From the NCBI GenBank assembly GCA_946415705.1, contig CAMKTN010000027.1:1-35262 (forward strand): a stretch of 35,262 nucleotides of DNA. Reading direction: 5' to 3'. A program made the translations under genes and the position numbers. The DNA comes from an uncultured Prevotellaceae bacterium. GTDB lineage: Bacteria; Bacteroidota; Bacteroidia; Bacteroidales; Bacteroidaceae. Shown here piece after piece: positions 7,379-15,867 of this stretch; position 1 is the first letter of the stretch; the number at the start of each line of letters is the position of its first letter. The notes under the pieces were generated by a model that searched no databases, was not told the DNA's origin, and saw nothing but the letters and a program-made list of their open reading frames with translations.

Positions 7379-8380
7379 CTATGCTTTCTGTTGTCTGGTT
7401 TGTAGAAATGCGCGAATCGCTTCCACCAACTCTTTGTTGTAGTCAGGATGTTGAGTGGCTATGCGGAAATGACAGTCCTGAAGGCCTTCGAAGTTGGAGG
7501 CGTCGCGAATCAGGAACCCGTGGTTCTTGACCAGATACTCCTTCAGCTCCGCTGCAGAGCCCTGGCTGATAGAACAGAGCATGAAGTTGGTGGCTGTGGG
7601 ATAGACGTGAATGCCAAAGATTCTGCGTAGCCTGTTGGCAAGGATTTGCGTTTCGACCAGCAAGTCACTCATCATCGTTTGCTCATAGGGATTCGGATGT
7701 GCCAGCAGCCACAGCCCCGCTTCTATCGCCAGCGCGTTGACCGCCCAGGGACGAGCGTTCGCCCGCAAACGCGCTATCACGGCGGCGGGAGCCGTGATAT
7801 ACCCCAGTCGCAAGCCTGGGATGCCAAAACGTTTTGTCATCGAGTGTATCTGGATGACGTTCTGCATCTCTATCGCCTCGCGGGGTGTCAGCATAGGGTA
7901 GGAGGTGCAATCCTCGTACGACTGATCGATGACGAGCCAGTGGTGGCGACAGGAGAGTTGCTTGATGGCATCTTCCGTGCGGATCTCGCCTGTCGGATTA
8001 TTGGGATTGCAGAGCCATCTCACGGCACCGCCCTGGGGCGTCTCCTCGTAGCCGAACATTCGGCAGGCATCGGCATACTCGCTGAAGGTGGGATGCTTCA
8101 CGGCGAAGGTGTGCTCGTGGCGCAGGGTCTGGGCGATCAGATAAATCGCGTCGGTGGCGCCGTTGGTGACGAGCACCTCGTCGGCACCCACGGCATATAT
8201 CTCGGCAATCGCCTTTTCCAGCGAATGGGCCGACGGCTCGGGGTAGTGATTGATGACCTCAAGCCGCTGTGCAAGGTATTCGCGCAAGGGGCTTGTGTCT
8301 ATCAGCGGCGAGATATTGCTGCTGAAATTACGGCGGAGCTCGCCGTAGTTGTATGTGTCGTCGCCGTGGCCTTCAATCAT
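7379..8380 (-). CDS. cobD: CobD-type threonine-phosphate decarboxylase (PLP aminotransferase fold)
   Basis: A 333-residue class I/II PLP enzyme. CobD decarboxylates L-threonine phosphate to aminopropanol phosphate for the cobalamin side chain. Visible landmarks are the N-terminal FSSNISPLIDTSPL segment, VTNGATDAIYLIAQ, the CNPNNPTGE cofactor-pocket motif, DQSYEDCTSYPM, and the Schiff-base lysine in HSMTKRFGIPGLRLGY. Histidinol-phosphate aminotransferase is the closest relative, but the position between the cbiA-cbiP fusion and cbiB, and the N-terminus, favour CobD. The start overlaps the stop of the upstream fused gene by one base. Confidence 0.88.
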   Translation of the reverse strand: MIEGHGDDTYNYGELRRNFSSNISPLIDTSPLREYLAQRLEVINHYPEPSAHSLEKAIAEIYAVGADEVLVTNGATDAIYLIAQTLRHEHTFAVKHPTFSEYADACRMFGYEETPQGGAVRWLCNPNNPTGEIRTEDAIKQLSCRHHWLVIDQSYEDCTSYPMLTPREAIEMQNVIQIHSMTKRFGIPGLRLGYITAPAAVIARLRANARPWAVNALAIEAGLWLLAHPNPYEQTMMSDLLVETQILANRLRRIFGIHVYPTATNFMLCSISQGSAAELKEYLVKNHGFLIRDASNFEGLQDCHFRIATQHPDYNKELVEAIRAFLQTRQQKA

Positions 8381-11160
8381 TACTTCATGAGGATTTTGTA
8401 AATGCGTTCGATATCAACATATTGTCGCACGTGCGCAGCCAGCTTGTCATACTGTTCTTCCTTGAAGGACTGATAGTCCTGGACGTGCTGCTTGGTCTGC
8501 TGTACGTTGAACTTTCCGAGTAAAAGATCTATGACGGGAGCATTGTCGAGAATGCCGTGGATGTAGGTGCCGATACAGTGGTCTGTCCGCACGATGGTGT
8601 CTGCGGGAGTGCCGTCGGACATCGTGGTGATGCCCTGGTGAATCTCGTAGCCCTGACATGTATGCCCCTCGAAGTCGAACGTCACCTGCCGCGTGGCCTT
8701 CTCAGCAGACATCGTGGTGTTGACAGGCAGCAGACCGAGACCGGGGAGCTTGGCAATGCCGCCCTCGATGCCGTTGGGGTCTTCAACCAGCAGCCCCAGC
8801 ATCTGGTAGCCGCCGCAGATGCCCACGATCGTTTTCCCATTGCGATGTGCCTGTTGGATGGCCTGGGCGCAGCCGTTGCGCCGCAGCTCCAGCAGGTCGT
8901 CGAGCGTGGCCTTGGTGCCAGGAAGGATGATGATATCGGCGCGGCTGAGGTCGTTGGTGTTGTTGGTATAGAAGAGGTTCACGCGCGGGTCGCGCTCCAG
9001 TGTGTTGAAGTCCGTGAAGTTGCTGATATGACGGAGAAGCACAACGGCGACCTGCACTTTCCCTTCATCCTGTGCTGAGGCGGATCTTTTCTTCTCCAAG
9101 GCCACGCTGTCCTCTTCCTCGATGTGAATGTCCTTGGTGTAAGGTATCACGCCTAAGACGGGCACGCCGCAGATGTCCTCCAGCATCTTGCGCCCTTTGT
9201 CGAAGAGGCGAAGGTCGCCGCGGAACTTATTGATGATGATGCCCTTGATGAGCTTGCGATCCTCGGGCCTCTGCAGGGCGATGCTGCCATAGACCGAGGC
9301 AAACACACCTCCGCGGTCGATGTCGGCGACGAGGATGACGCGGGCATCGGCATAGCGTGCCATTGGCATGTTCACGAGGTCCGTGTCGCGCAGGTTCAGC
9401 TCCGAGATGCTGCCAGCGCCCTCCATAACGATGGGGTTGTAGCGTGCTGCCAAGCGGTCGAAGGCGGCACAGACTTCCTGCCTGAAATTGATAGATTGAG
9501 ACGTTCTAGACCCTTTTCCATTTTTCAATCTCCAGAAGTCGTAAGCATCGCGGTTGCCGATGGGCTTGCCGTGGAGCACCACCTGCGAGGTGTGGTCGGA
9601 GCTGGGCTTCAGCAGCAGGGGGTTCATGTCCGTATGGCAGGGAATACCAGCGGCTTCGGCCTGCACGGCTTGTGCGCGTCCGATCTCCAGCCCCTCGGGG
9701 GTCGCATAGCTGTTGAGCGCCATGTTCTGTGCCTTGAAGGGAGCGGGACTGTAGCCGTCCTGACGGAAGATACGACAGAAGGCGGTGGCGACGACGCTCT
9801 TGCCAACGTCGCTGCCCGTGCCGGCAAACATAATGGGATGGAGACCCGCGGCGTTTTCTTCTACAGATTCAGTCGTGGCTGTAGAAGAAAGATAGAGATG
9901 TGTATAGCTGGCTAATACGTTCTTGTAGGTGAATACGGGCGTGGTGACAGGCTCGCCTTTGGCATTATAGACCTGTGTGACGGAAGCCGGTGTCGGGCCG
10001 AGGAACTGCGTGTAATGGAACTCATGGCCGCGATATTCGTGGCCGTCGAGCTCGAAGCGGCGATAGCCGAGCGACAGCCGGCGGTCGGCCTTGCGTGCCG
10101 TGATGGAGTGGGGCAGGACACCACACATGGGATGCTCGCCCTCGTCATCCACGATGGCTTGGCACAGGTACATCATACCTCCACATTCGGCTACGATACA
10201 GCCGCCGCGCTCGGCATAGTCGCGAATCGCCTGACGGCAGGCCGCGTTCTTCACCAGCGCCTCGACATGCTTCTCGGGATAACCGCCAGGGAGATAGAGG
10301 AAGTCGATGCCGTTGAAGTCCGGAACCTCTGTCTCGGGGTCGAAGAAACGGACATCGCCGCGCGTGCGCAGGGTGGCCAGTGTCTCCTCGTAGATGAAGG
10401 AGAAGGACTCCGCGTTGCGAGCCACGAGGGAGGTCTGCGGTCTTACGTGCTGAAGACCGTGGTCTTTCGGGCTGAAGACCGTGGTCTTATCGCCGTAAGA
10501 CCGTGGTCTTATTTTTTCAAGCTTTTCGAGGTCGAGATGTTGGTCCAGCAAATGCAAAAGTTCATCCGTCTCGGCTGCCTGGGAAAAGTCGAGACCCAAG
10601 TAGCGTGAGCCTTGCTCCAGTTGAGCGCTCTTGGGCACGCAGCCCAGACATTCGATGCCCGCTTCCGTTGCCACCTCACGCAGCATGGCCGCGTGGCGCT
10701 CGCTGCCTACGCGGTTGAAGATGACGCCTGCGAACTGCAGGTCAGGGTGGAAATGCAGGAAGCCCTTCAGCAGCGCCGCCATCGAGTAAGCCGCCGAGCG
10801 CGCATCCACCACCAGCACAATGGGGAGGTCCAGCACACGCGCAATCTCTGCCGACGAGCCGCTGTCGCGGTCGTAGCCGTCGAACAGCCCCATCATTCCT
10901 TCCACGACACAAACATCGGCCTCCTGAGCATAAAAATGATATAGTTCGTGCACGTGTGCGTGCGAGGCCATGAAGGTGTCGAGGTTGATGCTGGGTCGTC
11001 CGCAGACGGCGGCGTGGAATTTCGTGTCGATATAGTCGGGGCCGCATTTGAAAGGCTGCACCTTCAGCCCCCTCGCCGTGAACAACGCCATCAGCCCTCG
11101 CGCAATCGTTGTCTTGCCCGAGCCGCTCATGGGGGCTGCTATCAGCATTTGCCTTTTCAT
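8380..11160 (-). CDS. CbiA-CbiP fusion: cobyrinate a,c-diamide synthase and cobyric acid synthase
   Basis: One 926-residue frame contains two complete glutamine-dependent amidases. Residues 1 to about 425 are CbiA: P-loop SGSGKTT at 12-18, FKCGPDYIDTKFH, VVEGMMGLFDGY, then the class I glutaminase-like domain with nucleophile Cys326 in VAECGGMMYL and GHEFHYTQ. Residues 440-926 are CbiP/CobQ: FAGTGSDVGKS at 446-455, FKAQNMALNSY, MEGAGSISELNL, ADIDRGGVFAS, nucleophile Cys782 in VGICGGYQMLGL and YIHG near 866-869. CbiA amidates the a and c side chains; CbiP amidates b, d, e and g. The CbiA linker (217-236) consists of three copies of a palindromic repeat. M5 or M11 could also serve as starts; M1 lies only about 4 bases from a promoter box. 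It leads a cbiA/P-cobD-cbiB operon. Confidence 0.94.
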   Translation of the reverse strand: MKRQMLIAAPMSGSGKTTIARGLMALFTARGLKVQPFKCGPDYIDTKFHAAVCGRPSINLDTFMASHAHVHELYHFYAQEADVCVVEGMMGLFDGYDRDSGSSAEIARVLDLPIVLVVDARSAAYSMAALLKGFLHFHPDLQFAGVIFNRVGSERHAAMLREVATEAGIECLGCVPKSAQLEQGSRYLGLDFSQAAETDELLHLLDQHLDLEKLEKIRPRSYGDKTTVFSPKDHGLQHVRPQTSLVARNAESFSFIYEETLATLRTRGDVRFFDPETEVPDFNGIDFLYLPGGYPEKHVEALVKNAACRQAIRDYAERGGCIVAECGGMMYLCQAIVDDEGEHPMCGVLPHSITARKADRRLSLGYRRFELDGHEYRGHEFHYTQFLGPTPASVTQVYNAKGEPVTTPVFTYKNVLASYTHLYLSSTATTESVEENAAGLHPIMFAGTGSDVGKSVVATAFCRIFRQDGYSPAPFKAQNMALNSYATPEGLEIGRAQAVQAEAAGIPCHTDMNPLLLKPSSDHTSQVVLHGKPIGNRDAYDFWRLKNGKGSRTSQSINFRQEVCAAFDRLAARYNPIVMEGAGSISELNLRDTDLVNMPMARYADARVILVADIDRGGVFASVYGSIALQRPEDRKLIKGIIINKFRGDLRLFDKGRKMLEDICGVPVLGVIPYTKDIHIEEEDSVALEKKRSASAQDEGKVQVAVVLLRHISNFTDFNTLERDPRVNLFYTNNTNDLSRADIIILPGTKATLDDLLELRRNGCAQAIQQAHRNGKTIVGICGGYQMLGLLVEDPNGIEGGIAKLPGLGLLPVNTTMSAEKATRQVTFDFEGHTCQGYEIHQGITTMSDGTPADTIVRTDHCIGTYIHGILDNAPVIDLLLGKFNVQQTKQHVQDYQSFKEEQYDKLAAHVRQYVDIERIYKILMK
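10453..10510. repeat. Three copies of a 14-base palindrome, period 22, inside the CbiA part
   Basis: AAGACCGTGGTCTT is found at 10453, 10475 and 10497. Each copy is an almost perfect palindrome (AAGACC and GGTCTT arms). Since 22 is not divisible by three, the copies are translated in three different frames, giving RPRSY, KTTVF and KDHGL at residues 217-236 of the fused enzyme. The tract is the linker between the ATPase and glutaminase halves of CbiA. Confidence 0.92.
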
Positions 11161-11164
11161 GCGG

Positions 11165-11196
11165 CAAAAATAAGCATAATCTTTTGAACCGCCAAA
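11165..11196 (-). promoter_or_regulatory. Promoter for the cbiA/P-cobD-cbiB operon
   Basis: On the minus strand TTTG (11193-11196) is followed after 20 bases by TATTTTTG (11165-11172), matching the Bacteroidetes -33/-7 pattern. The -7 box ends four bases before the first ATG, so the transcript would be nearly leaderless, or translation would begin at the methionine at codon 5. Confidence 0.65.
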
Positions 11197-11231
11197 AAAA
11201 GGTTGAAAAGATGCATTTTGTAGGTGCTTTG

Positions 11232-11263
11232 TTGTTTCGTTTCCGCAAATTTGACTACCTTTG
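11232..11263 (+). promoter_or_regulatory. Promoter for the DUF4468-SIMPL-greA run
   Basis: TTG at 11232-11234 is followed after 21 bases by TACCTTTG at 11256-11263, matching TAnnTTTG. It leaves a leader of about 33 bases before the ATG at 11301. It is divergent from the cbiA/P promoter in the same 140-base spacer. Confidence 0.6.
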
Positions 11264-11300
11264 CAACCGCAAAAGAAACAAAGTTGAAGTAATCTACTTT

Positions 11301-12050
11301 ATGAAGACATTCACACACAACTTCTCGCGCCTCTTCGTGGCTGGCATGTTTCTCATGGGCGCTGCGGCTGGCCAGGCACAGGTCATGAAGGCGGCCGATC
11401 TCGAGAAATACGCCAAGAGTCGTTATGGTAGCAAATGGGTAGAGGCGGCAGCCAATATCGCCAGCAGCCTCACCCTCGACAAGAACGAGAGCCTGACCTA
11501 TCAGCAGGTCATCGAGGCACCGGGAAAGAGCAAGCAGCAGCTCTACGTGGCCCTTAACTACTGGGCGACGTCCACATTCCAGGATAAGCAGGCCATCACG
11601 CTGAACGACAAGGATGCCGGCTGTATCATCATCACTTCCACCATCAAGGACATCGCCGAGCATATGGGCACGATCAACAAGTATGCCATCAGCATCACGC
11701 CTGTCATCCGCCTCGATATCAAGGAGGGGCGTGTGCGTGTGACGTTCACCGTGCAGACCTACGATGTGTTGGCTGATATCACGGGCGGCTGGCTCAGCCC
11801 CTCGGATAATAAGGACAACCGTCGCACCTATGCAGACTCCAAGCGTAAGGCCGAGGACATGACCAACCCCAACCTCTACGACGAGAAATGGGAGATTGCC
11901 AAACACTATCCCTTCGTGGAGAAGGACAGCAAGAAACGCACCAGCTCCAAGGCACTCGTGATGACACACGCCTATTCCAACGCCATTATGGACAAGGTGG
12001 AGGAAGCTGTGAAGAACGGTGTTGTCGGCAATGATGACGATGGCTGGTAA
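11301..12050 (+). CDS. Secreted DUF4468-like protein of unknown role
   Basis: A 249-residue protein starting at the ATG that follows the promoter box; upstream in-frame codons lie before that box. It has an N-terminal signal peptide (LFVAGMFLMGAAAGQAQ, probable cleavage after AQAQ-like residues near 27), so it is periplasmic or outer-membrane associated. The middle (about 48-150) resembles the Bacteroidetes DUF4468 domain with a TBP-like fold: TLDKNESLTYQQVIEAPGK, LYVALNYWATSTF, DKDAGCIIITSTI and LDIKEGRVRVTFTVQTYDV. A charged tail follows. The assignment to DUF4468 is by eye and moderately sure; no biochemical function is known. It is followed at 19 bases by the SIMPL gene, probably in one transcript. 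Confidence 0.75.
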   Translation: MKTFTHNFSRLFVAGMFLMGAAAGQAQVMKAADLEKYAKSRYGSKWVEAAANIASSLTLDKNESLTYQQVIEAPGKSKQQLYVALNYWATSTFQDKQAITLNDKDAGCIIITSTIKDIAEHMGTINKYAISITPVIRLDIKEGRVRVTFTVQTYDVLADITGGWLSPSDNKDNRRTYADSKRKAEDMTNPNLYDEKWEIAKHYPFVEKDSKKRTSSKALVMTHAYSNAIMDKVEEAVKNGVVGNDDDGW

Positions 12051-12069
12051 TTAACAACCTTATACGACT

Positions 12070-12792
12070 ATGAGAACCTTTCAGTTTAAGTTCTTCGGCG
12101 AGGCGCTGATTCTCGCCGCTGGCCTCTTCCTCGGCGGAAGGGCTATCAAACAAGGTATGGTGCAGTTCAAGGAGCTGGACCGCACGGTGACGGCTAAGGG
12201 CCTCTCCGAGAAGGAGGTGAAGGCCGACAAGGCCACGTGGCCGTTGAAGTTCAAGGAACTCGGCAACGACCCCGCAGAGCTGTATGAGCGTATTGAGAAG
12301 AATACGCAGACGGTTGTCAGCTTCCTCAAGGCCAATGGCTTTACTGACGAGGAGATCTCCCTCGCACCACCCACGCTTGTGGACCAACAAGCCAATATGA
12401 GCTATTCCAGCGAGACCGTTCGCTACCGTTATAAGGCCAACTGTGTCGTCACGGTGGTGACGAAGAATGTGGATTTAGTACGTAAGCTCGTGAGTCGCCA
12501 GACGGAGTTGATGCGACAGGGCGTCACCATTGTGGGCAACGAGTACGACGAGGGTCCCGTTGTCACCTATGAGTTCACCGGTCTCAATGAAATCAAGCCC
12601 GAGATGATTGCCGAGGCCACCAAGAACGCTCGCAAGACCGCCGAGCGTTTTGCCGAGGACTCCGACAGCAAGCTGGGTAAGATTCGCACCGCAGACCAGG
12701 GCCAGTTCAGCATCGACAGCCGCGACCAGAACACGCCCTGGCTCAAGAACGTCCGCGTGGTCACCACCGTCGTGTATTACCTCAAGGACTAA
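12070..12792 (+). CDS. SIMPL-domain (DUF541) membrane-anchored protein
   Basis: A 240-residue protein with one N-terminal hydrophobic segment (ALILAAGLFLGGRAI) that may anchor it to the inner membrane with the rest in the periplasm. The body fits the SIMPL family: TVTAKGLSEKEVKADKATWPLKFKELG, then VVSFLKANGFTDEEISLAPP, then YRYKANCVVTVVTKNVDLVRKLV, and ARKTAERFAEDSDSKLGKIRTADQG with a C-terminal VRVVTTVVYYL strand. SIMPL proteins are widespread in cell envelopes (BP26 and YggE are members) but have no settled molecular role. It lies between the DUF4468-like gene and greA, same strand, with gaps of about 20 bases. Confidence 0.88.
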   Translation: MRTFQFKFFGEALILAAGLFLGGRAIKQGMVQFKELDRTVTAKGLSEKEVKADKATWPLKFKELGNDPAELYERIEKNTQTVVSFLKANGFTDEEISLAPPTLVDQQANMSYSSETVRYRYKANCVVTVVTKNVDLVRKLVSRQTELMRQGVTIVGNEYDEGPVVTYEFTGLNEIKPEMIAEATKNARKTAERFAEDSDSKLGKIRTADQGQFSIDSRDQNTPWLKNVRVVTTVVYYLKD

Positions 12793-12815
12793 TCCCCACA
12801 CGTTAGAGACGACCT

Positions 12816-13313
12816 ATGGAATATATGTCGCAGGAGGGCTACGACAAGCTCGTGGCGGAACTTAGGCATCTGGAGCTCGTGGAGCTGCCGCGCGTGAAGC
12901 AGGAAATCGCCGAGGCACGCGACAAGGGTGACCTGAGCGAGAATTTCGAATACCACGCTGCCAAACGTGAGCAGGGACGACTGCTGGGGCGCATACGCTT
13001 CAAGCAGCGTGTGCTGGAGTTCGCGCGTGTCATTGACACGTCGAGGCTCCACGATGACAGCGTAGGTTTGCTGAGCAAGGTTGAGATGACGAATCTCGCG
13101 AATGGCAGCAAGATGACCTACAAAATTGCCAGTCCGCACGAGGCCAACCTGCGCGAGGGAAAGATTTCCATCAAGTCTCCAATCGGACAGGCGCTGTTGA
13201 ATAAGCGAGTCGGTGATGTTGTGGAGGTGCAGGTGCCGGCCGGTGTCCTCAAGCTACGCATCGAGAACATCACGCTGGACACCTCCGGCAGCACAGAACC
13301 CGAAGAAGTCTAA
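12816..13313 (+). CDS. greA: Transcription elongation factor GreA
   Basis: GreA rescues backtracked RNA polymerase by stimulating cleavage of the transcript's 3' end. The 165-residue protein has the usual two parts: an N-terminal coiled coil (MEYMSQEGYDKLVAELRHLE through about residue 75) with acidic tip residues in DKGDLSENFEYHAAKREQG, and a C-terminal FKBP-like domain with SPIGQALLNKRVGDVVEVQVPAGVLKLRIENI. The start ATG at 12816 fits the conserved YMSxEGYxKL N-terminus. It is the third gene of the run and is followed within 10 bases by a strong hairpin. Confidence 0.96.
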   Translation: MEYMSQEGYDKLVAELRHLELVELPRVKQEIAEARDKGDLSENFEYHAAKREQGRLLGRIRFKQRVLEFARVIDTSRLHDDSVGLLSKVEMTNLANGSKMTYKIASPHEANLREGKISIKSPIGQALLNKRVGDVVEVQVPAGVLKLRIENITLDTSGSTEPEEV

Positions 13314-13320
13314 CAAACAA

Positions 13321-13352
13321 CTCAGCCCAAACGATGACACGTTTGGGCTGAG
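13321..13352. terminator. Bidirectional hairpin between greA and rpiB
   Basis: A perfect 13-base-pair stem (CTCAGCCCAAACG with its complement) and a 6-base loop, placed 8 bases after the greA stop and 22 bases after the rpiB stop on the other strand. The run of T after the stem is poor on both sides, so efficiency is uncertain. Confidence 0.85.
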
Positions 13353-13373
13353 CTGTTAATGGTTGAAGTGGTA

Positions 13374-13814
13374 TCAGCAGACGGGAATCTTGTCGATGCG
13401 CTTCTGATGGCGACCGCCTTCGAACTCTGTGGCGAAGAACTCGTCCATGATCTTGGCGGCCATGTCGGTGTCGATGAAGCGGCCGGGCATGACGAGGACG
13501 TTGGCGTTGTTGTGCTGGCGAATCAGATGGGCTATCTCGGGAATCCAGCAGAGGCCTGCGCGGATGCTCTGGTGCTTGTTGAGCGTCATGTTGATGCCCT
13601 CGCCGCTGCCGCAGATGGCGATGCCGGGATACACCTCGCCCGCCTCGATGCCGCGCGCCAGGGCGTGACCGAAGTCGCTGTAGTCGCACGACTCCTCAGA
13701 GTAGGTGCCGTAGTCCTTCCACGCGTAACCCTTCGCGTCGAGGTACTGCTTGACGAACTGCTTAAGGGCGTAGCCAGCGTGGTCGCTGGCTATGCCTATT
13801 ACCTTAACGTCCAT
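13374..13814 (-). CDS. rpiB: Ribose-5-phosphate isomerase B
   Basis: RpiB interconverts ribose 5-phosphate and ribulose 5-phosphate in the pentose phosphate pathway. The 146-residue length is typical. Motifs are IASDHAGYALKQFV at the start, YSDFGHALARGIEAGE, and the active-site loop GIAICGSGEGINMTLNKHQSIRAGL with the catalytic cysteine. The C-terminus FEGGRHQKRIDKI is also typical. Its ATG overlaps the transketolase stop (TAATG), so the two pathway enzymes are co-translated. It is last in the leftward run that includes the NRPS. Confidence 0.96.
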   Translation of the reverse strand: MDVKVIGIASDHAGYALKQFVKQYLDAKGYAWKDYGTYSEESCDYSDFGHALARGIEAGEVYPGIAICGSGEGINMTLNKHQSIRAGLCWIPEIAHLIRQHNNANVLVMPGRFIDTDMAAKIMDEFFATEFEGGRHQKRIDKIPVC

Positions 13815-15829
13815 TACAGAATCGCCTTAACTTGCTTATACACATTCTCAGCGGTGAAGCCCAGCTTCTCGTCGAGCACCTTGTAGGGGGCACTGAAGCC
13901 GAAGCTCTGGAGGCCCCAGACGGTGCCGTCGGCACCAACGAGACCTTCGAGGTTCACGGGCAGACCGGCAGTGAGGCCGAACTTCTTCACGCCGCAGGGC
14001 AGGATAGCCTGCTGGTAGTCCTTGCTCTGGCTGCGGAACAGGCCTTCGGAGGGCACGCTGACGATGCGCACCTTGATGCCGTCCTTGCGCAGGAGCTCGG
14101 TGCCGGCCACGAGGGTCGAGACCTCAGAACCGCTGGCGAGGAGGATGACATCGGGATTCTCGTCGGAGCCAGCCACGATGTAGGCGCCCTTTTCGGCCTG
14201 GCGGTAGTCGTTGCCTGCGGGCAGGTCGGCGATGTTCTGACGGCTGAGGATGAGGGCTGTGGGGCTGTCGGTGTTCTCCATGGCCAGGCGCCATGCCTCG
14301 GTGGTCTCAGCGGCATCGGCGGGACGCAGCACGAGGGTGGAGTTCTTGCCGTGGTGGTTCTTCAGCTTCTCCATGAGGCGGATCTGTGCTTCCTGCTCCA
14401 CGGGCTCGTGGGTAGGACCGTCCTCGCCGACGCGGAAGGCGTCGTGGGTCCAGATGAACTTCACGGGCAGCTCCATGAGGGCTGCCATGCGCACGGCGGG
14501 CTTCATGTAGTCGGAGAATACGAAGAAGGTGCCGCAGGCGGGGATGACGCCGCCGTGGAGGGCCATGCCGATGCAGCAGCAGGCCATCGTCAGCTCAGCC
14601 ACGCCGGCCTGGAAGAAGGCGCCGCTGAAGTCGCCGGCCTTGAGGGCGTGGGTCTTCTTCAGGAAGCCGTCGGTCTTATCGGAGTTGCTGAGGTCGGCAG
14701 AGGCGCAGATCATGTTGGGCACCTGCTCGGCGAGGACGCTGAGGACGGCAGCGCTGGCGTTGCGCGTGGCGTCGCCGCTCTTCTGCTGCACCTTGCTCCA
14801 GTCCACCTTCGGGGCCTTGCCGCTGAACCATTCGGCCTGTGCGGCAGCGCACTCGGGATTGGCCTTTGCCCAGGCAGCCTCTTCGGCCTTGCGCTCGGCC
14901 ACAATCTTCTTCAGCTCTTCGGCGCGACGGGCATAGAGCTCCTTGACATCGTCGAAGATAACAAACGGATTCTCAGGGTCTCCGCCAAGGTTGGTTATAG
15001 TTTTCTTGTAAGCATCGCCGCCGAGGGGAGCACCGTGGGTCTTGCAGTTGCGCTCGTAGCTGGAACCGTCCTCCTTGAGGGCGCCCTTGCCCATGATGCA
15101 CTTGCCGATGATGAGGGCGGGCTTGCCCTTCACGGCCTTGGCCTGCTCGATGGCCTTGCGGATCTGTGCGGCATCGTTGCCGTTGATCTCGAAGACCTCC
15201 CAGCCGAGGGCGCGGTACTTGGCAGCGGTGTCCTCGTTCATGACTTCCTTGGTCTCTGTGGAGAGCTGGATATCGTTGCTGTCATAGAACATCACCACGT
15301 TGTCCAGACCCAGCGAGCCTGCGATGCGGGCTGCGCCCTGAGAGATTTCCTCCTGCACGCCGCCGTCGGAGATGTAGATGTAGATGGTCTCCTTCGCGAA
15401 GGTCGGGTTGCCGGTGTGGGCGGCCAGGAACTTGGCGGCGATGGCAGCGCCGATGCCGAAGGTGTGGCCTTGGCCGAGAGGGCCGCTGGTGTTCTCGATG
15501 CCGCGCTTGGGGTCAGCCTCGGGGTGGCCGGGGGTGGGAGAGCCCCACTGGCGGAGCTGCTGCAGCTCGTCGAGGGAGAACTTGCCGATAAGGGCCAGCT
15601 GGCTGTAGAGCATGGGAGCCATGTGGCCGGGGTCGAGGAAGAAGCGGTCGCGGCCTACCCAGCAGGGATCGGCGGGGTCGTAGTTGAGGTACTCGCTGTA
15701 GAGCACGTTGATGAAATCTGCGCCACCCATAGCGCCGCCCGGGTGACCGCTCTTGGCCTTTTCGACCATGGACGCAGCCAGAATACGGATGTTATCCGCT
15801 GCGTGGTTCAAAACTTTAATGTCGTTCAT
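13814..15829 (-). CDS. tkt: Transketolase
   Basis: A full-length 671-residue thiamine-diphosphate enzyme that moves two-carbon units between sugar phosphates. Landmarks are KAKSGHPGGAMGGADF near 26-39, the thiamine-diphosphate segment YISDGGVQEEISQGAARIAGSLGLDNVVMFYDSNDIQLS, the pyrimidine-domain stretch SADLSNSDKT, HDAFRVGEDGPTHEPVEQ near 458-475, and the C-terminal domain with VRIVSVPSEGLF. It starts 38 bases after the NRPS stop with no TAnnTTTG box in the gap, so transcription is probably from upstream or from within the NRPS 3' end. The opposite strand is open across its whole length, which is a codon-usage shadow. Confidence 0.96.
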   Translation of the reverse strand: MNDIKVLNHAADNIRILAASMVEKAKSGHPGGAMGGADFINVLYSEYLNYDPADPCWVGRDRFFLDPGHMAPMLYSQLALIGKFSLDELQQLRQWGSPTPGHPEADPKRGIENTSGPLGQGHTFGIGAAIAAKFLAAHTGNPTFAKETIYIYISDGGVQEEISQGAARIAGSLGLDNVVMFYDSNDIQLSTETKEVMNEDTAAKYRALGWEVFEINGNDAAQIRKAIEQAKAVKGKPALIIGKCIMGKGALKEDGSSYERNCKTHGAPLGGDAYKKTITNLGGDPENPFVIFDDVKELYARRAEELKKIVAERKAEEAAWAKANPECAAAQAEWFSGKAPKVDWSKVQQKSGDATRNASAAVLSVLAEQVPNMICASADLSNSDKTDGFLKKTHALKAGDFSGAFFQAGVAELTMACCCIGMALHGGVIPACGTFFVFSDYMKPAVRMAALMELPVKFIWTHDAFRVGEDGPTHEPVEQEAQIRLMEKLKNHHGKNSTLVLRPADAAETTEAWRLAMENTDSPTALILSRQNIADLPAGNDYRQAEKGAYIVAGSDENPDVILLASGSEVSTLVAGTELLRKDGIKVRIVSVPSEGLFRSQSKDYQQAILPCGVKKFGLTAGLPVNLEGLVGADGTVWGLQSFGFSAPYKVLDEKLGFTAENVYKQVKAIL

Positions 15830-15867
15830 TTTAAATTGTTGATGGAGTGAAATAAAAAGATGTTTAG

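Noticed and set aside
13832..15850. A 672-residue open frame antisense to transketolase
   Set aside because: It mirrors a well-identified gene; its composition is an artefact of codon use on the coding strand and it has no recognisable domain.
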